A program made the position numbers and the translations under genes. DNA of 64,000 bases. Origin: Caldilineaceae bacterium (GTDB lineage: Bacteria > Chloroflexota > Anaerolineae > Caldilineales > Caldilineaceae). Each line of letters opens with the position of its first letter. Position 1 is the first letter of the stretch. The notes under the pieces were generated by a model, which had not been told where the DNA came from, made no database searches, and saw nothing but the letters and a program-made list of their open reading frames with translations. The stretch is taken from NCBI GenBank assembly GCA_022842065.1, contig JALHQH010000005.1:329257-393256 (forward strand). Direction: 5' to 3'. Below, piece after piece: positions 53,458 to 62,556 of this stretch.

Positions 53458-53533
<76 letters not shown>

Positions 53534-53535
53534 TT

Positions 53536-53567
53536 AAAAATGACTCCGCCTAGGCGGAGTCATTTTT
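53536..53567. terminator. Terminator after tRNA-Glu
   Basis: AAAAATGACTCCGCC is directly followed by its complement and TTTTTG. It lies three bases past the encoded CCA. Confidence 0.85.
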
Positions 53568-53658
53568 GTTCCACCGTATGTGATTGCGGTTGTTTTGAAA
53601 ACTAGCGCTTTCGTTCTTCTCTCTCGAAGCGTGGGTTTTCAAACAGAGTAAATATACA

Positions 53659-54525
53659 ATGAGCCATAATGAACGGATCTATCGCACCCAAGCCGTGGTC
53701 TTGAGCCGCCGCGATTACGGCGAAGCGGACCGTATCCTCACCATTTTTACACCGGATTTAGGTAAACAAGAGTGGATCGCCAAGGGCATCCGCAAAACGA
53801 CCAGCCGCAAAGCCGGCCATTTAGAGCTTTTTACCCACGCGACTTTAATGGTCGCCAAAGCCCGCACTTGGGACATTGTGACCGAAGCGGCTACCTTGGA
53901 AAGTTTTCCCCACCTGCGGACCAACTTGGACGCAATTGGTTATACCAGTTGTATCTGCGAACTGATCAGTCACTTTACCGAAAAAGATGACGATAATCTG
54001 CCCCTGTGGGATCTGCTGTTGCTAACGCTGCGTGCGCTCAATACAGCTTATCAGGGCACATCCGCCTATCCTTCACCAGTTTCAGCGGCACAGCCCGGTG
54101 AAAGCGAATTACACCTCTCGGCCCCTCAAGTCGATCCGCAATTGTTACTCTGTTGGTTCGAGTTGCATCTACTTGGTGTGACTGGGTTTCAACCGCAGCT
54201 TTTTCACTGCCTGGCTTGTAGCGAAGCCCTCACGGCTGTCACCAATTTTCTGAGTCTGGAAGATGGGGGCGTCTTTTGCCCGCGCTGTGGCAGCGGTCAA
54301 GATAATGTCGAACCGCTTGAAGCCGACGTGTTGAAGATCTTACGCCATTTACAGCGCAGTGGCTGGTCAGAAGTGCAGTCGCTGCGCGTCCGCCCTTTTA
54401 TTCTCCAGGCGACCGAAACGATTCTCTACCGCTATCTGATTACGGTGCTGGAGCGTCAACTCAAATCTGTCAACTTTTTGCGCAAGCTACAGAGCACTTT
54501 TCCCAAATTAGAGAACGCAAATTAA
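53659..54525 (+). CDS. recO: DNA repair protein RecO
   Basis: A 288-residue RecO with an N-terminal OB fold (AVVLSRRDYGEADRILTIFTPDLG) and a C-terminal helical part with a zinc site: CLACSEAL (Cys about 184, 187) and CPRCGSG (about 207, 210). It mediates RecA loading in the RecFOR pathway. Residues about 133-155 (SAYPSPVSAAQPGESE) form a low-complexity insertion. It is followed by mazG-like and lexA genes on the same strand. Confidence 0.92.
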   Translation: MSHNERIYRTQAVVLSRRDYGEADRILTIFTPDLGKQEWIAKGIRKTTSRKAGHLELFTHATLMVAKARTWDIVTEAATLESFPHLRTNLDAIGYTSCICELISHFTEKDDDNLPLWDLLLLTLRALNTAYQGTSAYPSPVSAAQPGESELHLSAPQVDPQLLLCWFELHLLGVTGFQPQLFHCLACSEALTAVTNFLSLEDGGVFCPRCGSGQDNVEPLEADVLKILRHLQRSGWSEVQSLRVRPFILQATETILYRYLITVLERQLKSVNFLRKLQSTFPKLENAN

Positions 54526-54594
54526 TTTGCGAACTTGCAGCGTTCATCCAACTAGCCGCATAAACTTTGTCAAGAGAAACCATAGAGCCTAACC

Positions 54595-55038
54595 ATGCAT
54601 ATTCGTGAATATCAACAGTGGCTGGAAGAGTGGGATAAGACGCGTGACTTTGACCGGGTGTTGCCTAGCCACACCCTACTCCATGCCCTAGAGGAACTGG
54701 GCGAAATTAGCAAATTAGTTCAATATATTGAAGGTTACCGCCCACGCGACGGCGTTGATCTCGCCCAAGTACGCGACGATCTTGCTCTGGAATTCAGCGA
54801 TCTACAGGTTATGGTCTTCAAACTGGCCTATCTGTGTGGGATCGATATGGAAGATGCCATGCGGCGCGGCCAGCAGAAGGCCGATAAACGTTCTCCGGAT
54901 CCAACCTTAGGGCCGCAGCAGCGCCAGGGTTACTGGCAACGTTTTCGCCAATATGTCGATGAACATGGATTGGATGAGCAACCACGTAATGAGTTGTCTA
55001 ATCCACCTGCGGCAAACACCACGAGCAATCTTCTCTAA
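54595..55038 (+). CDS. MazG-like nucleotide pyrophosphohydrolase
   Basis: A 147-residue all-alpha protein with the MazG metal-binding pattern E-E-x-x-E-(x)-E-x-x-D: LEELGEISKLV near residues 32-42 and LALEFSDLQVMVFKLAYL near 61-78. Such proteins hydrolyse NTPs or dNTPs, often non-canonical, to NMP and PPi. The C-terminal ~35 residues are polar and unstructured. It lies between recO and lexA on the same strand, a DNA-repair neighbourhood. Its exact nucleotide is unknown. Confidence 0.78.
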   Translation: MHIREYQQWLEEWDKTRDFDRVLPSHTLLHALEELGEISKLVQYIEGYRPRDGVDLAQVRDDLALEFSDLQVMVFKLAYLCGIDMEDAMRRGQQKADKRSPDPTLGPQQRQGYWQRFRQYVDEHGLDEQPRNELSNPPAANTTSNLL

Positions 55039-55148
55039 AAACGGTTGTGCCTCTGTCCCCCACGCCACGCTACTTCACATTTGCTTACGATTTTTACAAA
55101 ACCTTACACCAATTTAATCGTTTAGCTGATTACTTGGGAACAAAAACA

Positions 55149-55199
55149 GAACAAACGTGCGTTTTCATGCTTGACACCGCACACATGTTCGTGTATACT
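55149..55199 (+). promoter_or_regulatory. lexA promoter with two SOS-box-like elements
   Basis: TTGACA (55171-55176) and TATACT (55194-55199) are 17 bases apart. A CGCACACATGTTCGTG sequence fills the spacer, and AGAACAAACGTGCG lies just upstream (55149-55162). As inverted copies both fit GAACANNNGTGCG, near the Gram-positive LexA box CGAACRNRYGTTYC (11 of 14). Overlap of the promoter suggests autorepression by LexA. Confidence 0.72.
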
Positions 55200-55260
55200 T
55201 GGGATAACTTGGGAAACATCTGTTCTGCTTGGGATAATATTGCTAGATTATCTGGGATAA
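55197..55260 (+). promoter_or_regulatory. Phased TTGGGATAA repeats in the lexA leader
   Basis: ACTTGGGATA (55197), ACTTGGGAAA (55207), GCTTGGGATA (55227) and ATCTGGGATA (55250) start 10, 20 and 23 bases apart; another ACTTGGGAA lies at 55132. The complement TTATCCCAA is DnaA-box-like, similar to the array at 43638-43707. Confidence 0.55.
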
Positions 55261-55348
55261 TCACCAAACAAACATTTAACTGCCGCCGCTCGCTATACCG
55301 TTTTAACAATTGCTGCCACGCATACCATGCTGATAAAGAGGATTCATC

Positions 55349-56074
55349 ATGATTAATCTTTCGCTACGCCAGAAAAACATTCTGCGCTACATTGTGAGTT
55401 TTATCCTGGAAAAAGAGTATCCACCTACCATTCGCGAGATCGGAGAAAAGGTCGAGATCTCTAGCACATCGGTAGTTAACTATAACTTGAATAAGCTCGA
55501 AAATGAAGCGCTCATTACGCGTGAGCGCGATGTCAGCCGTGGGCTGAGTGTTAATTGGGATCGGTTGCTCAAGCTTGGCATTATTGATGAGCTCGGCATG
55601 AAGCTGCCGGCAACCCTGATGGCACCACCTGTCCCCATCAACACAACACGCGATCAGCGCACTTTTGTGAAGGTGCCACTTTTGGGTCATATTGCGGCTG
55701 GACAGCCCATTCAGGTCGAAGCGATTGATCCAGCCTTTGCAGAGGAGTTTGTCGATCTTACGCAAGGGCTTGTCAACGATCAAGGGCGCCTCTTTGCCCT
55801 GCGGGTCAAGGGCGATTCCATGATTGACGCGAGTGTGTTAGATGGCGACATTGTCATTTTGCGTCACCAAGAGACCGCTGAAGATGGTGATATGGTTGCC
55901 GCCTGGATTGAAGGCGATGAGGAGACAACCCTGAAGTATCTCTACCGCGAAGGGAAGAATGTGCGGCTACAACCGGCCAATCCCAATCCGAGCTATCAGC
56001 CAATCATTCGGCCCGCCAACCATGTGCGCATCAATGGTAAGGTGGTTTCAGTCATTCGCGTTTTAAACAACTAA
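55349..56074 (+). CDS. lexA: SOS repressor LexA
   Basis: A 241-residue LexA. The N-terminal winged helix-turn-helix spans YPPTIREIGEKVEISSTSVV; the autocleavage site is Ala117-Gly118 (HIAAGQ); the catalytic dyad is Ser157 (KGDSMID) and Lys196 (TLKYLYR). It represses repair genes until RecA-stimulated self-cleavage. AAAGAGG precedes the ATG. The leader carries LexA-like boxes on its own promoter and a phased repeat array. A long hairpin follows the gene. Confidence 0.96.
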   Translation: MINLSLRQKNILRYIVSFILEKEYPPTIREIGEKVEISSTSVVNYNLNKLENEALITRERDVSRGLSVNWDRLLKLGIIDELGMKLPATLMAPPVPINTTRDQRTFVKVPLLGHIAAGQPIQVEAIDPAFAEEFVDLTQGLVNDQGRLFALRVKGDSMIDASVLDGDIVILRHQETAEDGDMVAAWIEGDEETTLKYLYREGKNVRLQPANPNPSYQPIIRPANHVRINGKVVSVIRVLNN

Positions 56075-56089
56075 GACTTAGGCACGTTC

Positions 56090-56151
56090 AAAAAGTAAAA
56101 TAGCCGTAGAGGTAGCCGCTTGCGGCTACCTCTACGGCTATTTTACTTTTT
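56090..56151. terminator. 30-bp hairpin terminator after lexA
   Basis: Arms at 56090-56119 and 56122-56151 are perfectly complementary over 30 bp, starting AAAAAGTAAAATAGCC. The run of T at each far end makes it a bidirectional terminator for lexA and the convergent 56232 gene. Confidence 0.82.
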
Positions 56152-56231
56152 GCATACGACTTACGTTGGATAGTTGGGGCTGTCGGCAAACTGACTACCC
56201 AACCAACCACTACCAACACGAACGTCTCACC

Positions 56232-56843
56232 CTACACAATTGCCAGCTTGCGCCGCATGGTCTGATCAATTGCGCGCAGAACCGTAATCCGCCCCGCCTG
56301 GTTTTGTTCATACGCCTGCACCGCTTTTAATTCATCAACCGTCAACCCTATCAGTTGATCGATCACCTGCTTCGCCATTAGTTGATCATAATTGGCCAAT
56401 GGCAACGGGGTTAGCAACTGCCTGACTTCGGCGGTATCAAGTACCAGTAGGCCTGTCGACGATGGTGGCGATGGTACTTGTGCGCTGGTCGGCACAACAG
56501 GGCGCGGCGTGGGCTGAACAATCGCTGGCTGCCGACTACCGGCAAGCTGCTCATCGATCCGTTCGCGTAACCAAACCAGCCCCGTGATCGCCTGTTGCTC
56601 TAGTTCGCCCAGTTGCGCACGCACGGCTTGCTCTACTTCTTCGCCCCGTTCCTCTGCACTTTGCGAAAGTGCTAACCCTTGTTGTGCGATATTAATCGCG
56701 TTATTCGTGACCTGATCAAAGGCTAAGCCCCACAGCCCCAGGTAAGTGCGTACACCCTTGCGGGCGAGGCGCTGCAATTCATGCTGCTTATGCGCACGCG
56801 CTTGTTGTTCATCCGCAGTACTAGTCGCTCTTGCCATCTTCAT
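56232..56843 (-). CDS. Phasin-like helical protein with a conserved C-terminal domain
   Basis: A 203-residue protein. The N-terminal ~90 residues are amphipathic helix with repeated small residues (NNAINIAQQGLALSQSAEE), as in phasins or granule-associated proteins. After a Pro-rich linker the C-terminus carries NYDQLMAKQVIDQLIGLT, VDELKAVQAYEQN and RITVLRAIDQ, a short Y-D-x-L...E-L-x-x-V-x-x-Y-E motif I recall in actinobacterial and chloroflexal lipid-droplet-associated proteins. No polyhydroxyalkanoate genes are near. Confidence in the function is low. Confidence 0.5.
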   Translation of the reverse strand: MKMARATSTADEQQARAHKQHELQRLARKGVRTYLGLWGLAFDQVTNNAINIAQQGLALSQSAEERGEEVEQAVRAQLGELEQQAITGLVWLRERIDEQLAGSRQPAIVQPTPRPVVPTSAQVPSPPSSTGLLVLDTAEVRQLLTPLPLANYDQLMAKQVIDQLIGLTVDELKAVQAYEQNQAGRITVLRAIDQTMRRKLAIV

Positions 56844-56881
56844 CCCTCACTTTTTACCACACGAACTGTCATTTGCCATCG

Positions 56882-57823
56882 CTATCCCCACCAAAGCGCA
56901 AGGAGACCGACCCCATAACTGCCCTTCAGTAACCATAACAAGCGGTTGATTAACGCGGCCGATAATTTACCTTGCCGCTGTGCTTGATACAACAGCAGCA
57001 CCGTCAGACCTAGGGGTATGGTGACTCCCAAGTGGATCAGCCAGAGATAACGAGTTGAGTAGTTGTACAGGAGCCAGGGTAACCAGCTCAGCAATAGGGT
57101 GGCACTACTCAAGCCGCCCAGCAACCATAGCGTTACAGGCGTACCGCAGGCAACTGCCACTGTTTGTTTGCCCGCTAGTCGATCACCGGGGATATCTTCG
57201 AGGGTTTTTACGACCTCGCGCGCTGTAATAAAGAGTGCAAGCGTTGCCGCCGGCCAAAGCAGCGGTTCAATCACAGCAAAGGCCAGGCCATGTACGGCAA
57301 TGGCACCACTGAGTAACGCCGCACCAGCCAGCAAGCCAATCAGCAGATTCCCCCAGCCGGCTGTCGCTTTCAGGTGCAGATTATAGAGTGTCAGCAACAT
57401 CAAAACAAACACAGCCACGCCAAACGCTAGCCAACCCAAACTGGCACTTACCCACAGTGCTGCCCCTAGTAATATGATCGCCAGGCTAATTGCTTCTAGA
57501 GGTGTAACTACCCCAGTAATTAAGGGGCGATCCGGCTTGTTAATTCGATCTTCCTGCCGGTCAAAGAGATCATTGCTGAGGTAGCCAAAGGCCGTAATAC
57601 ACCACATGGTAAGGGCCGCCTGTCCTACCATCGCTGGCTGAGCAGTGGCATGGGTGAGACGTGCGCCCAATACAACTAAGCCGGCGGCAGGCAGCGAATT
57701 GCTCAGGCGTACCAGCCGAAGCAAGCCAATTAGTTTGCGCCTACGCCGTTTTGGCTGCACTGTCCAGGGAAAGAAATGCCAATATGGTAGCAGTTGCGCG
57801 CGCAACTTACGGCGTTCAACCAT
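56882..57823 (-). CDS. UbiA-family prenyltransferase
   Basis: A 313-residue integral membrane protein with about eight helices. The two Asp-rich motifs are NDLFDRQEDRINKPDRPLITG-type (near residue 84-104) and EDIPGDRLAGKQT (near 197), binding the Mg-prenyl diphosphate and aromatic or other acceptor. The ATG at 57823 overlaps the stop of the upstream gene by eight bases and is preferred to a longer start at 57892. Relatives include quinone, heme O and chlorophyll prenylases; an unusually long basic N-terminus precedes the first helix. The acceptor is unknown. Confidence 0.87.
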   Translation of the reverse strand: MVERRKLRAQLLPYWHFFPWTVQPKRRRRKLIGLLRLVRLSNSLPAAGLVVLGARLTHATAQPAMVGQAALTMWCITAFGYLSNDLFDRQEDRINKPDRPLITGVVTPLEAISLAIILLGAALWVSASLGWLAFGVAVFVLMLLTLYNLHLKATAGWGNLLIGLLAGAALLSGAIAVHGLAFAVIEPLLWPAATLALFITAREVVKTLEDIPGDRLAGKQTVAVACGTPVTLWLLGGLSSATLLLSWLPWLLYNYSTRYLWLIHLGVTIPLGLTVLLLYQAQRQGKLSAALINRLLWLLKGSYGVGLLALWWG

Positions 57824-58634
57824 CGTAGTCAGGAGTGGTCTGCCCAGAAAGCGGCAGGTCATAAAATAAGTCTGCCAGTACGCTAGCCGCATCCGTTTCT
57901 GTCTCCAGGGCTAGATAGATCACTTCATTGCGAATCTGCTCGGGCCGAAAACGATTGCGTTTCGGGATGGTAACCCGATAGGTAATGGCAATGGCAATCT
58001 CACCCTGTTTGCCAAAATAGAGCTGACCATAGCTGACTTTGGTTACGATGGTTGGTGTAAAAAAGTTATACCAGAGCCCAATTTCTTCACTGGGCAGTTG
58101 TCCCAACACCCCAAACCGGGGCTGGCGTAGTTGACAGAGCAACGCATGTTCGCGCGTCGCAAAGGTACGATAAAAACCAGGCAGCCAAGTAAAGCGGCGA
58201 TACTTATTTTCTACCGAAAAAAGCCCTGTGGCATAGATGGCAATTTTATCGGTGGGGGGTAGGATGGTCGGCGTGACAACGGGCAGCGGCAGCGCCTCAA
58301 AGCGCACAAAATCATGGCGTCGCCAGTGGGTTGAATAGGCCACGAGTGCCAGCCAAAGTGTCCCCGTTGCACCAGCTACCCACCACTGCCCCGGTAAACC
58401 ACCCATGCCCCAGAGCAACGTCGCCCCTAGCAGCAACAACAGCAGCCAACGCAAGAGCGGTGCCCCAGCCATTTGCCGGTGACTAAGTGCATAGAGTAAG
58501 GTTTGGCTGGTCGGGCGTACTTTCTCCACCGGGAAAGTTGTCGTGCGCTGGGGGGGAATAAGCGAAGCCCCGTTTGCTGATAACGGGGCCTCGACTTTGC
58601 CATTAACTGAGGGCTTAATTGTTGGAAATGTCAC
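57816..58634 (-). CDS. Membrane-anchored hypothetical protein
   Basis: A 272-residue protein with about 45 polar residues, two closely spaced membrane helices (about 60-80 and 84-100) and a C-terminal soluble domain of about 165 residues rich in beta strands (FYRTFATREHALLCQL, EIAIAITYRVTIP). No known family is recognised. It precedes the UbiA gene with an 8-base overlap, so the two are coupled. A hairpin at 58685-58731 separates it from ftsH. Function unknown. Confidence 0.6.
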   Translation of the reverse strand: MTFPTIKPSVNGKVEAPLSANGASLIPPQRTTTFPVEKVRPTSQTLLYALSHRQMAGAPLLRWLLLLLLGATLLWGMGGLPGQWWVAGATGTLWLALVAYSTHWRRHDFVRFEALPLPVVTPTILPPTDKIAIYATGLFSVENKYRRFTWLPGFYRTFATREHALLCQLRQPRFGVLGQLPSEEIGLWYNFFTPTIVTKVSYGQLYFGKQGEIAIAITYRVTIPKRNRFRPEQIRNEVIYLALETETDAASVLADLFYDLPLSGQTTPDYDG

Positions 58635-58684
58635 GCCGCTGATCCTTGCCTACCACTGGCGTTCGCTTGACAGAAAAACGAGAA

Positions 58685-58731
58685 CTTTGCTGTGAAATGG
58701 TTAAAACGTTGATTTACATTTCACAGCAAAG
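58685..58731. terminator. Hairpin between ftsH and the downstream gene
   Basis: CTTTGCTGTGAAAT (58685-58698) and ATTTCACAGCAAAG (58718-58731) are 14-bp complementary arms with a 19-base loop, close to the ftsH stop at 58746. No clear U-run, so attenuation or processing is equally possible. Confidence 0.5.
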
Positions 58732-58745
58732 GAGCAAACAATCAA

Positions 58746-60704
58746 CTATGCCGGCGCAGGGACCGTGCCACCAAGATCGAGCCCACTATCTTTGCGCTTT
58801 TCGCCGCCAACCCGACTTTCGTCAACCGGTGTGCCTCGCAGCGCACGCCGGGCTTCTACGGCCCGTGCCATTTGATCCGCAGAGACTTCGCCACGCATTA
58901 ACGCTTCAAATTCGGGCGCATTGATGGTCTCAATTTCGAGCAAACGCTTGACCAGCAGTTCCATCTTATCCCAATTGTCGCGCAAGATCGTATGGCAGCG
59001 TTCGTGCGCTTCTTCAACCAGGGCATGGACCTCTTCATCGATCAACTGGGCAATCTTGTCACTGTAATTGCGATGTTCGCTGAGTTGACGCCCCAGGAAA
59101 ACCAGATCCTCGCGTTCACCATAACGAATCGGGCCAAGCTTCTTGCTCATCCCCCATTGGGTTACCATCGCCCGCGCCAGGTTGCTGACCCGTTCGAGAT
59201 CATTACTGGCGCCGGTTGTAATATCTTTGTAGCGAATCTCTTCTGCGACGCGGCCGCCCAACAACCCAACAAGCTGATCGCGGAATTTTCCGCGGGTCTG
59301 TAAGAGTGTCTCTTCATTCGGCAACGGCATGGTATAGCCGCCGGCCATCCCACGCGGTACAATCGTCACTTTGTGGACTGGATCGTGCTGGGGCAGGAAG
59401 TGCATTGCCACTGCGTGGCCCGCTTCATGATAAGCAACAATCTCTTTTTCCTTGGGGGTGATCAGTCGACTGCGCCGTTCGGGACCAGCAATAATGCGCT
59501 CAATCGCTTCTTGCAATTCTGGCGTGCTGATCGAGCGGCGATTGCGGCGAGCGGCTAGAATGGCTGCTTCATTGACTAGGTTTTCAATATCAGCACCAGC
59601 AAAACCTGGTGTCTGCTTCGCAATTACATCCAAATCGACATCCGACGCCAGGGGCTTGCCACGCACGTGGACATCAAGGATCGCCCGTCGCCCACGCAAA
59701 TCTGGCGCATCCATGGTCACACGTCGATCAAAACGGCCTGGGCGTAGGAGCGCCGGGTCAAGGATATCCGGGCGATTGGTCGCTGCCACCAAGATCACAT
59801 TGGTGTCAGTATCAAAGCCGTCCATCTCAACCAAGATCTGATTCAAAGTCTGCTCGCGCTCGTCATGTGAGCCACCTAAGCCTGCCCCGCGATGACGGCC
59901 AACCGCATCGATCTCATCGACAAAGATAATGCAGGGCGAATTTTTCTTGGCCTGCTCAAAGAGATCACGGACACGACTGGCACCAACACCAACAAACATC
60001 TCGACAAATTCAGAACCAGAGATGCTAAAGAAAGGCACACCAGCTTCGCCGGAAACTGCCTTGGCCATCAACGTCTTGCCAGTTCCTGGCGGGCCAACTA
60101 GCAATACACCCTTCGGGATGCGGGCCCCGAGTGCGGCGAATTTTTCGGGCTCTTTCAAAAATTCGACAACTTCCTGCAATTCTTGCTTGGCTTCATCACT
60201 ACCGGCCACATCGGCAAAAGTCACAGTGGGACGATCACCGGCAAACATGCGGGCGCGACTTTTGCCAAAACTAAAGGCTTGGTTCCCGGCACCTTGGGCT
60301 TGGCGCAAAATAAAGAAGAAGAACGCACCAAGCAAAATCAGCGGCAGCAGAGCGAGTAAGATCCCGCTCCAGTTTTCCCAGAAGCGCGGTGCTTCCACCG
60401 CGACATCTACGCGCTCTAACTGTTCAGTCGTGACGCCAAGATTGCGTAACGTCTCGACTAAGCCGATATCCAATTCTTTGCGTGACTGAAAGAGCTCACC
60501 ATTGGTCTTGCGGACAGTGATCCGATCATCCTTGATGGCAAGATTCTCAACCTCGTTATTGCGCACCATTTCGGCAACCTGTGCAATCGAGATTGGGGTG
60601 ACTTGGGTCGTCGTACGACGCACAAGGGAGGTATAGAGGAACGCGCCCAGTGCAATAACGAGCAGCAGATAAACGATCCCGCTCCGTAAGTTAAGTGAAT
60701 TCAT
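58746..60704 (-). CDS. ftsH: ATP-dependent zinc metalloprotease FtsH
   Basis: A 652-residue membrane AAA+ protease. Two membrane helices (about 8-26 and 110-134) flank a small periplasmic domain; the AAA module has [14 protein letters not shown] (about 206) and [12 protein letters not shown]; the protease site is HEAGH (about 425) with a downstream Glu. The C-terminal ~30 residues are basic and variable. It degrades misfolded membrane proteins and regulators. Length is normal. AGGAATT is a weak ribosome site before the ATG. Confidence 0.97.
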   Translation of the reverse strand: MNSLNLRSGIVYLLLVIALGAFLYTSLVRRTTTQVTPISIAQVAEMVRNNEVENLAIKDDRITVRKTNGELFQSRKELDIGLVETLRNLGVTTEQLERVDVAVEAPRFWENWSGILLALLPLILLGAFFFFILRQAQGAGNQAFSFGKSRARMFAGDRPTVTFADVAGSDEAKQELQEVVEFLKEPEKFAALGARIPKGVLLVGPPGTGKTLMAKAVSGEAGVPFFSISGSEFVEMFVGVGASRVRDLFEQAKKNSPCIIFVDEIDAVGRHRGAGLGGSHDEREQTLNQILVEMDGFDTDTNVILVAATNRPDILDPALLRPGRFDRRVTMDAPDLRGRRAILDVHVRGKPLASDVDLDVIAKQTPGFAGADIENLVNEAAILAARRNRRSISTPELQEAIERIIAGPERRSRLITPKEKEIVAYHEAGHAVAMHFLPQHDPVHKVTIVPRGMAGGYTMPLPNEETLLQTRGKFRDQLVGLLGGRVAEEIRYKDITTGASNDLERVSNLARAMVTQWGMSKKLGPIRYGEREDLVFLGRQLSEHRNYSDKIAQLIDEEVHALVEEAHERCHTILRDNWDKMELLVKRLLEIETINAPEFEALMRGEVSADQMARAVEARRALRGTPVDESRVGGEKRKDSGLDLGGTVPAPA

Positions 60705-61262
60705 CGCAATTCCTATTGTACAATGACTACAATCGACTCAATGCTACCCCAGTTGTTCCAATTGCTATTGCTTCAAAGCCCTGTGTTTGCGTCTGTTTTT
60801 CGAATAACCACACATTAATCACCGCTACACAGATAGCTCAAAGCCGAATCCACGGCGCAGTCAATTATACCGTAGATTCGAGTGGGATAGGTGCATAATA
60901 TAAGATGCTGTAAAGCTATAATAATCTATTCAACAAAATAAGCTGGCCAATAATTGTCTGATTAACAAAATGTTAGTTAATCTATGCTTCACCGGAAATG
61001 TTCGACTGCATAGATTCTATGGCCATGATTTTATGACAATAACTAGCAATTAACGATAGAAACAGCCATCCTATCAATGTTAAGTTTATCACAGCGGTGG
61101 GCATACGTCAATAACAATCAAATTTCAGTCTTAGTTATCGCTCGAATCCACCATTTATCTAGTTTATGCGATTCACCACTTAACCTCAGTAGTGGTGCTT
61201 CCAGCCCATCGTTAATCAATGACGTTTGGCTGCGCAGATAAGTTTCGGTAACGGGTGAAAGA
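60705..61262. other. AT-rich non-coding stretch upstream of ftsH
   Basis: About 560 bases without a convincing ORF. On the minus strand TACAAT (60715-60720) with TTGAGT 15 bases upstream is a weak candidate for the ftsH promoter. No repeat family from elsewhere is present. Confidence 0.45.
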
Positions 61263-62072
61263 TCAGCAATTGCGTTGGCGTACAACCTCGTAGAGCATGA
61301 CAGCGGTGGCGGCAGAAAGATTCAGACTGTCAAGCCGGCCACGCATGGGGATGGTCACAACGGCGTCTGCCGCCGCCAGCCACTCACTGCTTAGGCCCAG
61401 TGCTTCGCTGCCCATGACGATTGCCACGCCAGTGGTTAACGCTAGTGCTGTATATGGCGTGGTTCCCTCTGGGCTGGCGGCAATGGCGCGGATTTGGTGC
61501 TGCGCCAGCCAGTTGAGGACCTCATTTGTGGTCGCTTCTGCAATCGGCAAGGTAAAGAGCGCACCCAGGCTTGCGCGTACGACGTTCGGGTTGTGTAAAT
61601 CGGTGGCCCCAGCACACACGACTACCCCATCAACCCCTGCCGCATCCGCCGTGCGTAAGATGGCACCCAAGTTACCCGGCTTCTCCACCCCTTCGATGAT
61701 CACGACAAATGGCGCTGCGCGCAATGGTAACGCCGTCAGCGGGCGATCTACATAGGGAATCACCAGCAGCAGCCCACCACTGTCATCCCGATACGCAATC
61801 TTGGCAAAGACTGGTGCGGTTACCTCCAGCAAAGTGAGCGTCGGCTGCACTGTCGCAAGGGCTGCGAGCCGTGTCCACAGCAGCTGCCCTTCCCCATCGA
61901 GTAATGCTGGACAGCCGTACACTTCAACCGGAATGATGCCGGCGTCCAGCGCATGGCCGATCTCACGCACGCCCTCAACCAGCGTTAATCGTTGTTGATC
62001 CCGCGTCCGGCGCTTGGTTAGTTTGACTAAATCTTTAATCCGGCTATTTTGCAGACTGGAAATTTGTAACAA
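61263..62072 (-). CDS. SpoU/TrmH-family rRNA or tRNA methyltransferase
   Basis: A 269-residue SPOUT-fold 2'-O-ribose methyltransferase with a small N-terminal substrate-binding domain (ISSLQNSRIKDLVKLTKRR) and a C-terminal catalytic part: VEKPGNLGAILRTADAAGVDG (motif 1), VVRASLGALFTLPI, IVMGSEALGLSSEW (motif 2) and SLNLSAATAVMLYEV (motif 3). The deep trefoil knot residues are all present. Relatives modify 23S rRNA or tRNA; which one is not decided. It is divergent from the AlaX-like gene. Confidence 0.92.
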   Translation of the reverse strand: MLQISSLQNSRIKDLVKLTKRRTRDQQRLTLVEGVREIGHALDAGIIPVEVYGCPALLDGEGQLLWTRLAALATVQPTLTLLEVTAPVFAKIAYRDDSGGLLLVIPYVDRPLTALPLRAAPFVVIIEGVEKPGNLGAILRTADAAGVDGVVVCAGATDLHNPNVVRASLGALFTLPIAEATTNEVLNWLAQHQIRAIAASPEGTTPYTALALTTGVAIVMGSEALGLSSEWLAAADAVVTIPMRGRLDSLNLSAATAVMLYEVVRQRNC

Positions 62073-62556
62073 CCGTCAAGCCTCGATCATCTGCGCTGCC
62101 TGAAAATTGCGCTTGCGGGCAGCGTTGCGAAACACATCTGAATTTTCAAGATATAGGTAGTGTTGGGAAGGAAAGCACAGCAGCAAGCTTAGCATACCTG
62201 TGTGCGCATCAGTTGTCAAGCCCCTAACCGGCGTAACCGCAATTCTCAATATGGAAAAGTGTAGTGGGCAAACCCAGATTCGCAGCCCCTCCCGTATTTC
62301 GACCGTTCGCATCTGGGGATGCGCACTACACTGCGCTCAATTTCATATTAAGCATTGCTGCGGCGTAATCTTGCTTTACCAGCAGAACGTAGCGGCGCGC
62401 CAAATCAAGCTGGCATTTAGTCCATTGCCTCGACAGGAGCGTAACTATGCCAGCATTATTGGCGGGATCTAGTGGATAAAATTGAAGATGAGGGCAATTG
62501 CTGGTATAGTTCAATCATAAAGTTTACTGTATAAATTGTAGAAAGTGTGATCTGCT
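62073..62556. other. Non-coding stretch between two divergent genes
   Basis: About 480 bases containing the divergent promoters of the methyltransferase and the AlaX-like gene. A short minus-strand ORF here (62076-62312) has no family features and is not accepted. No repeat is seen. Confidence 0.45.

Noticed and set aside
62076..62312. Minus-strand ORF of 78 aa before the SpoU gene
   Set aside because: No start context, no family motif, and it sits in the divergent promoter region.
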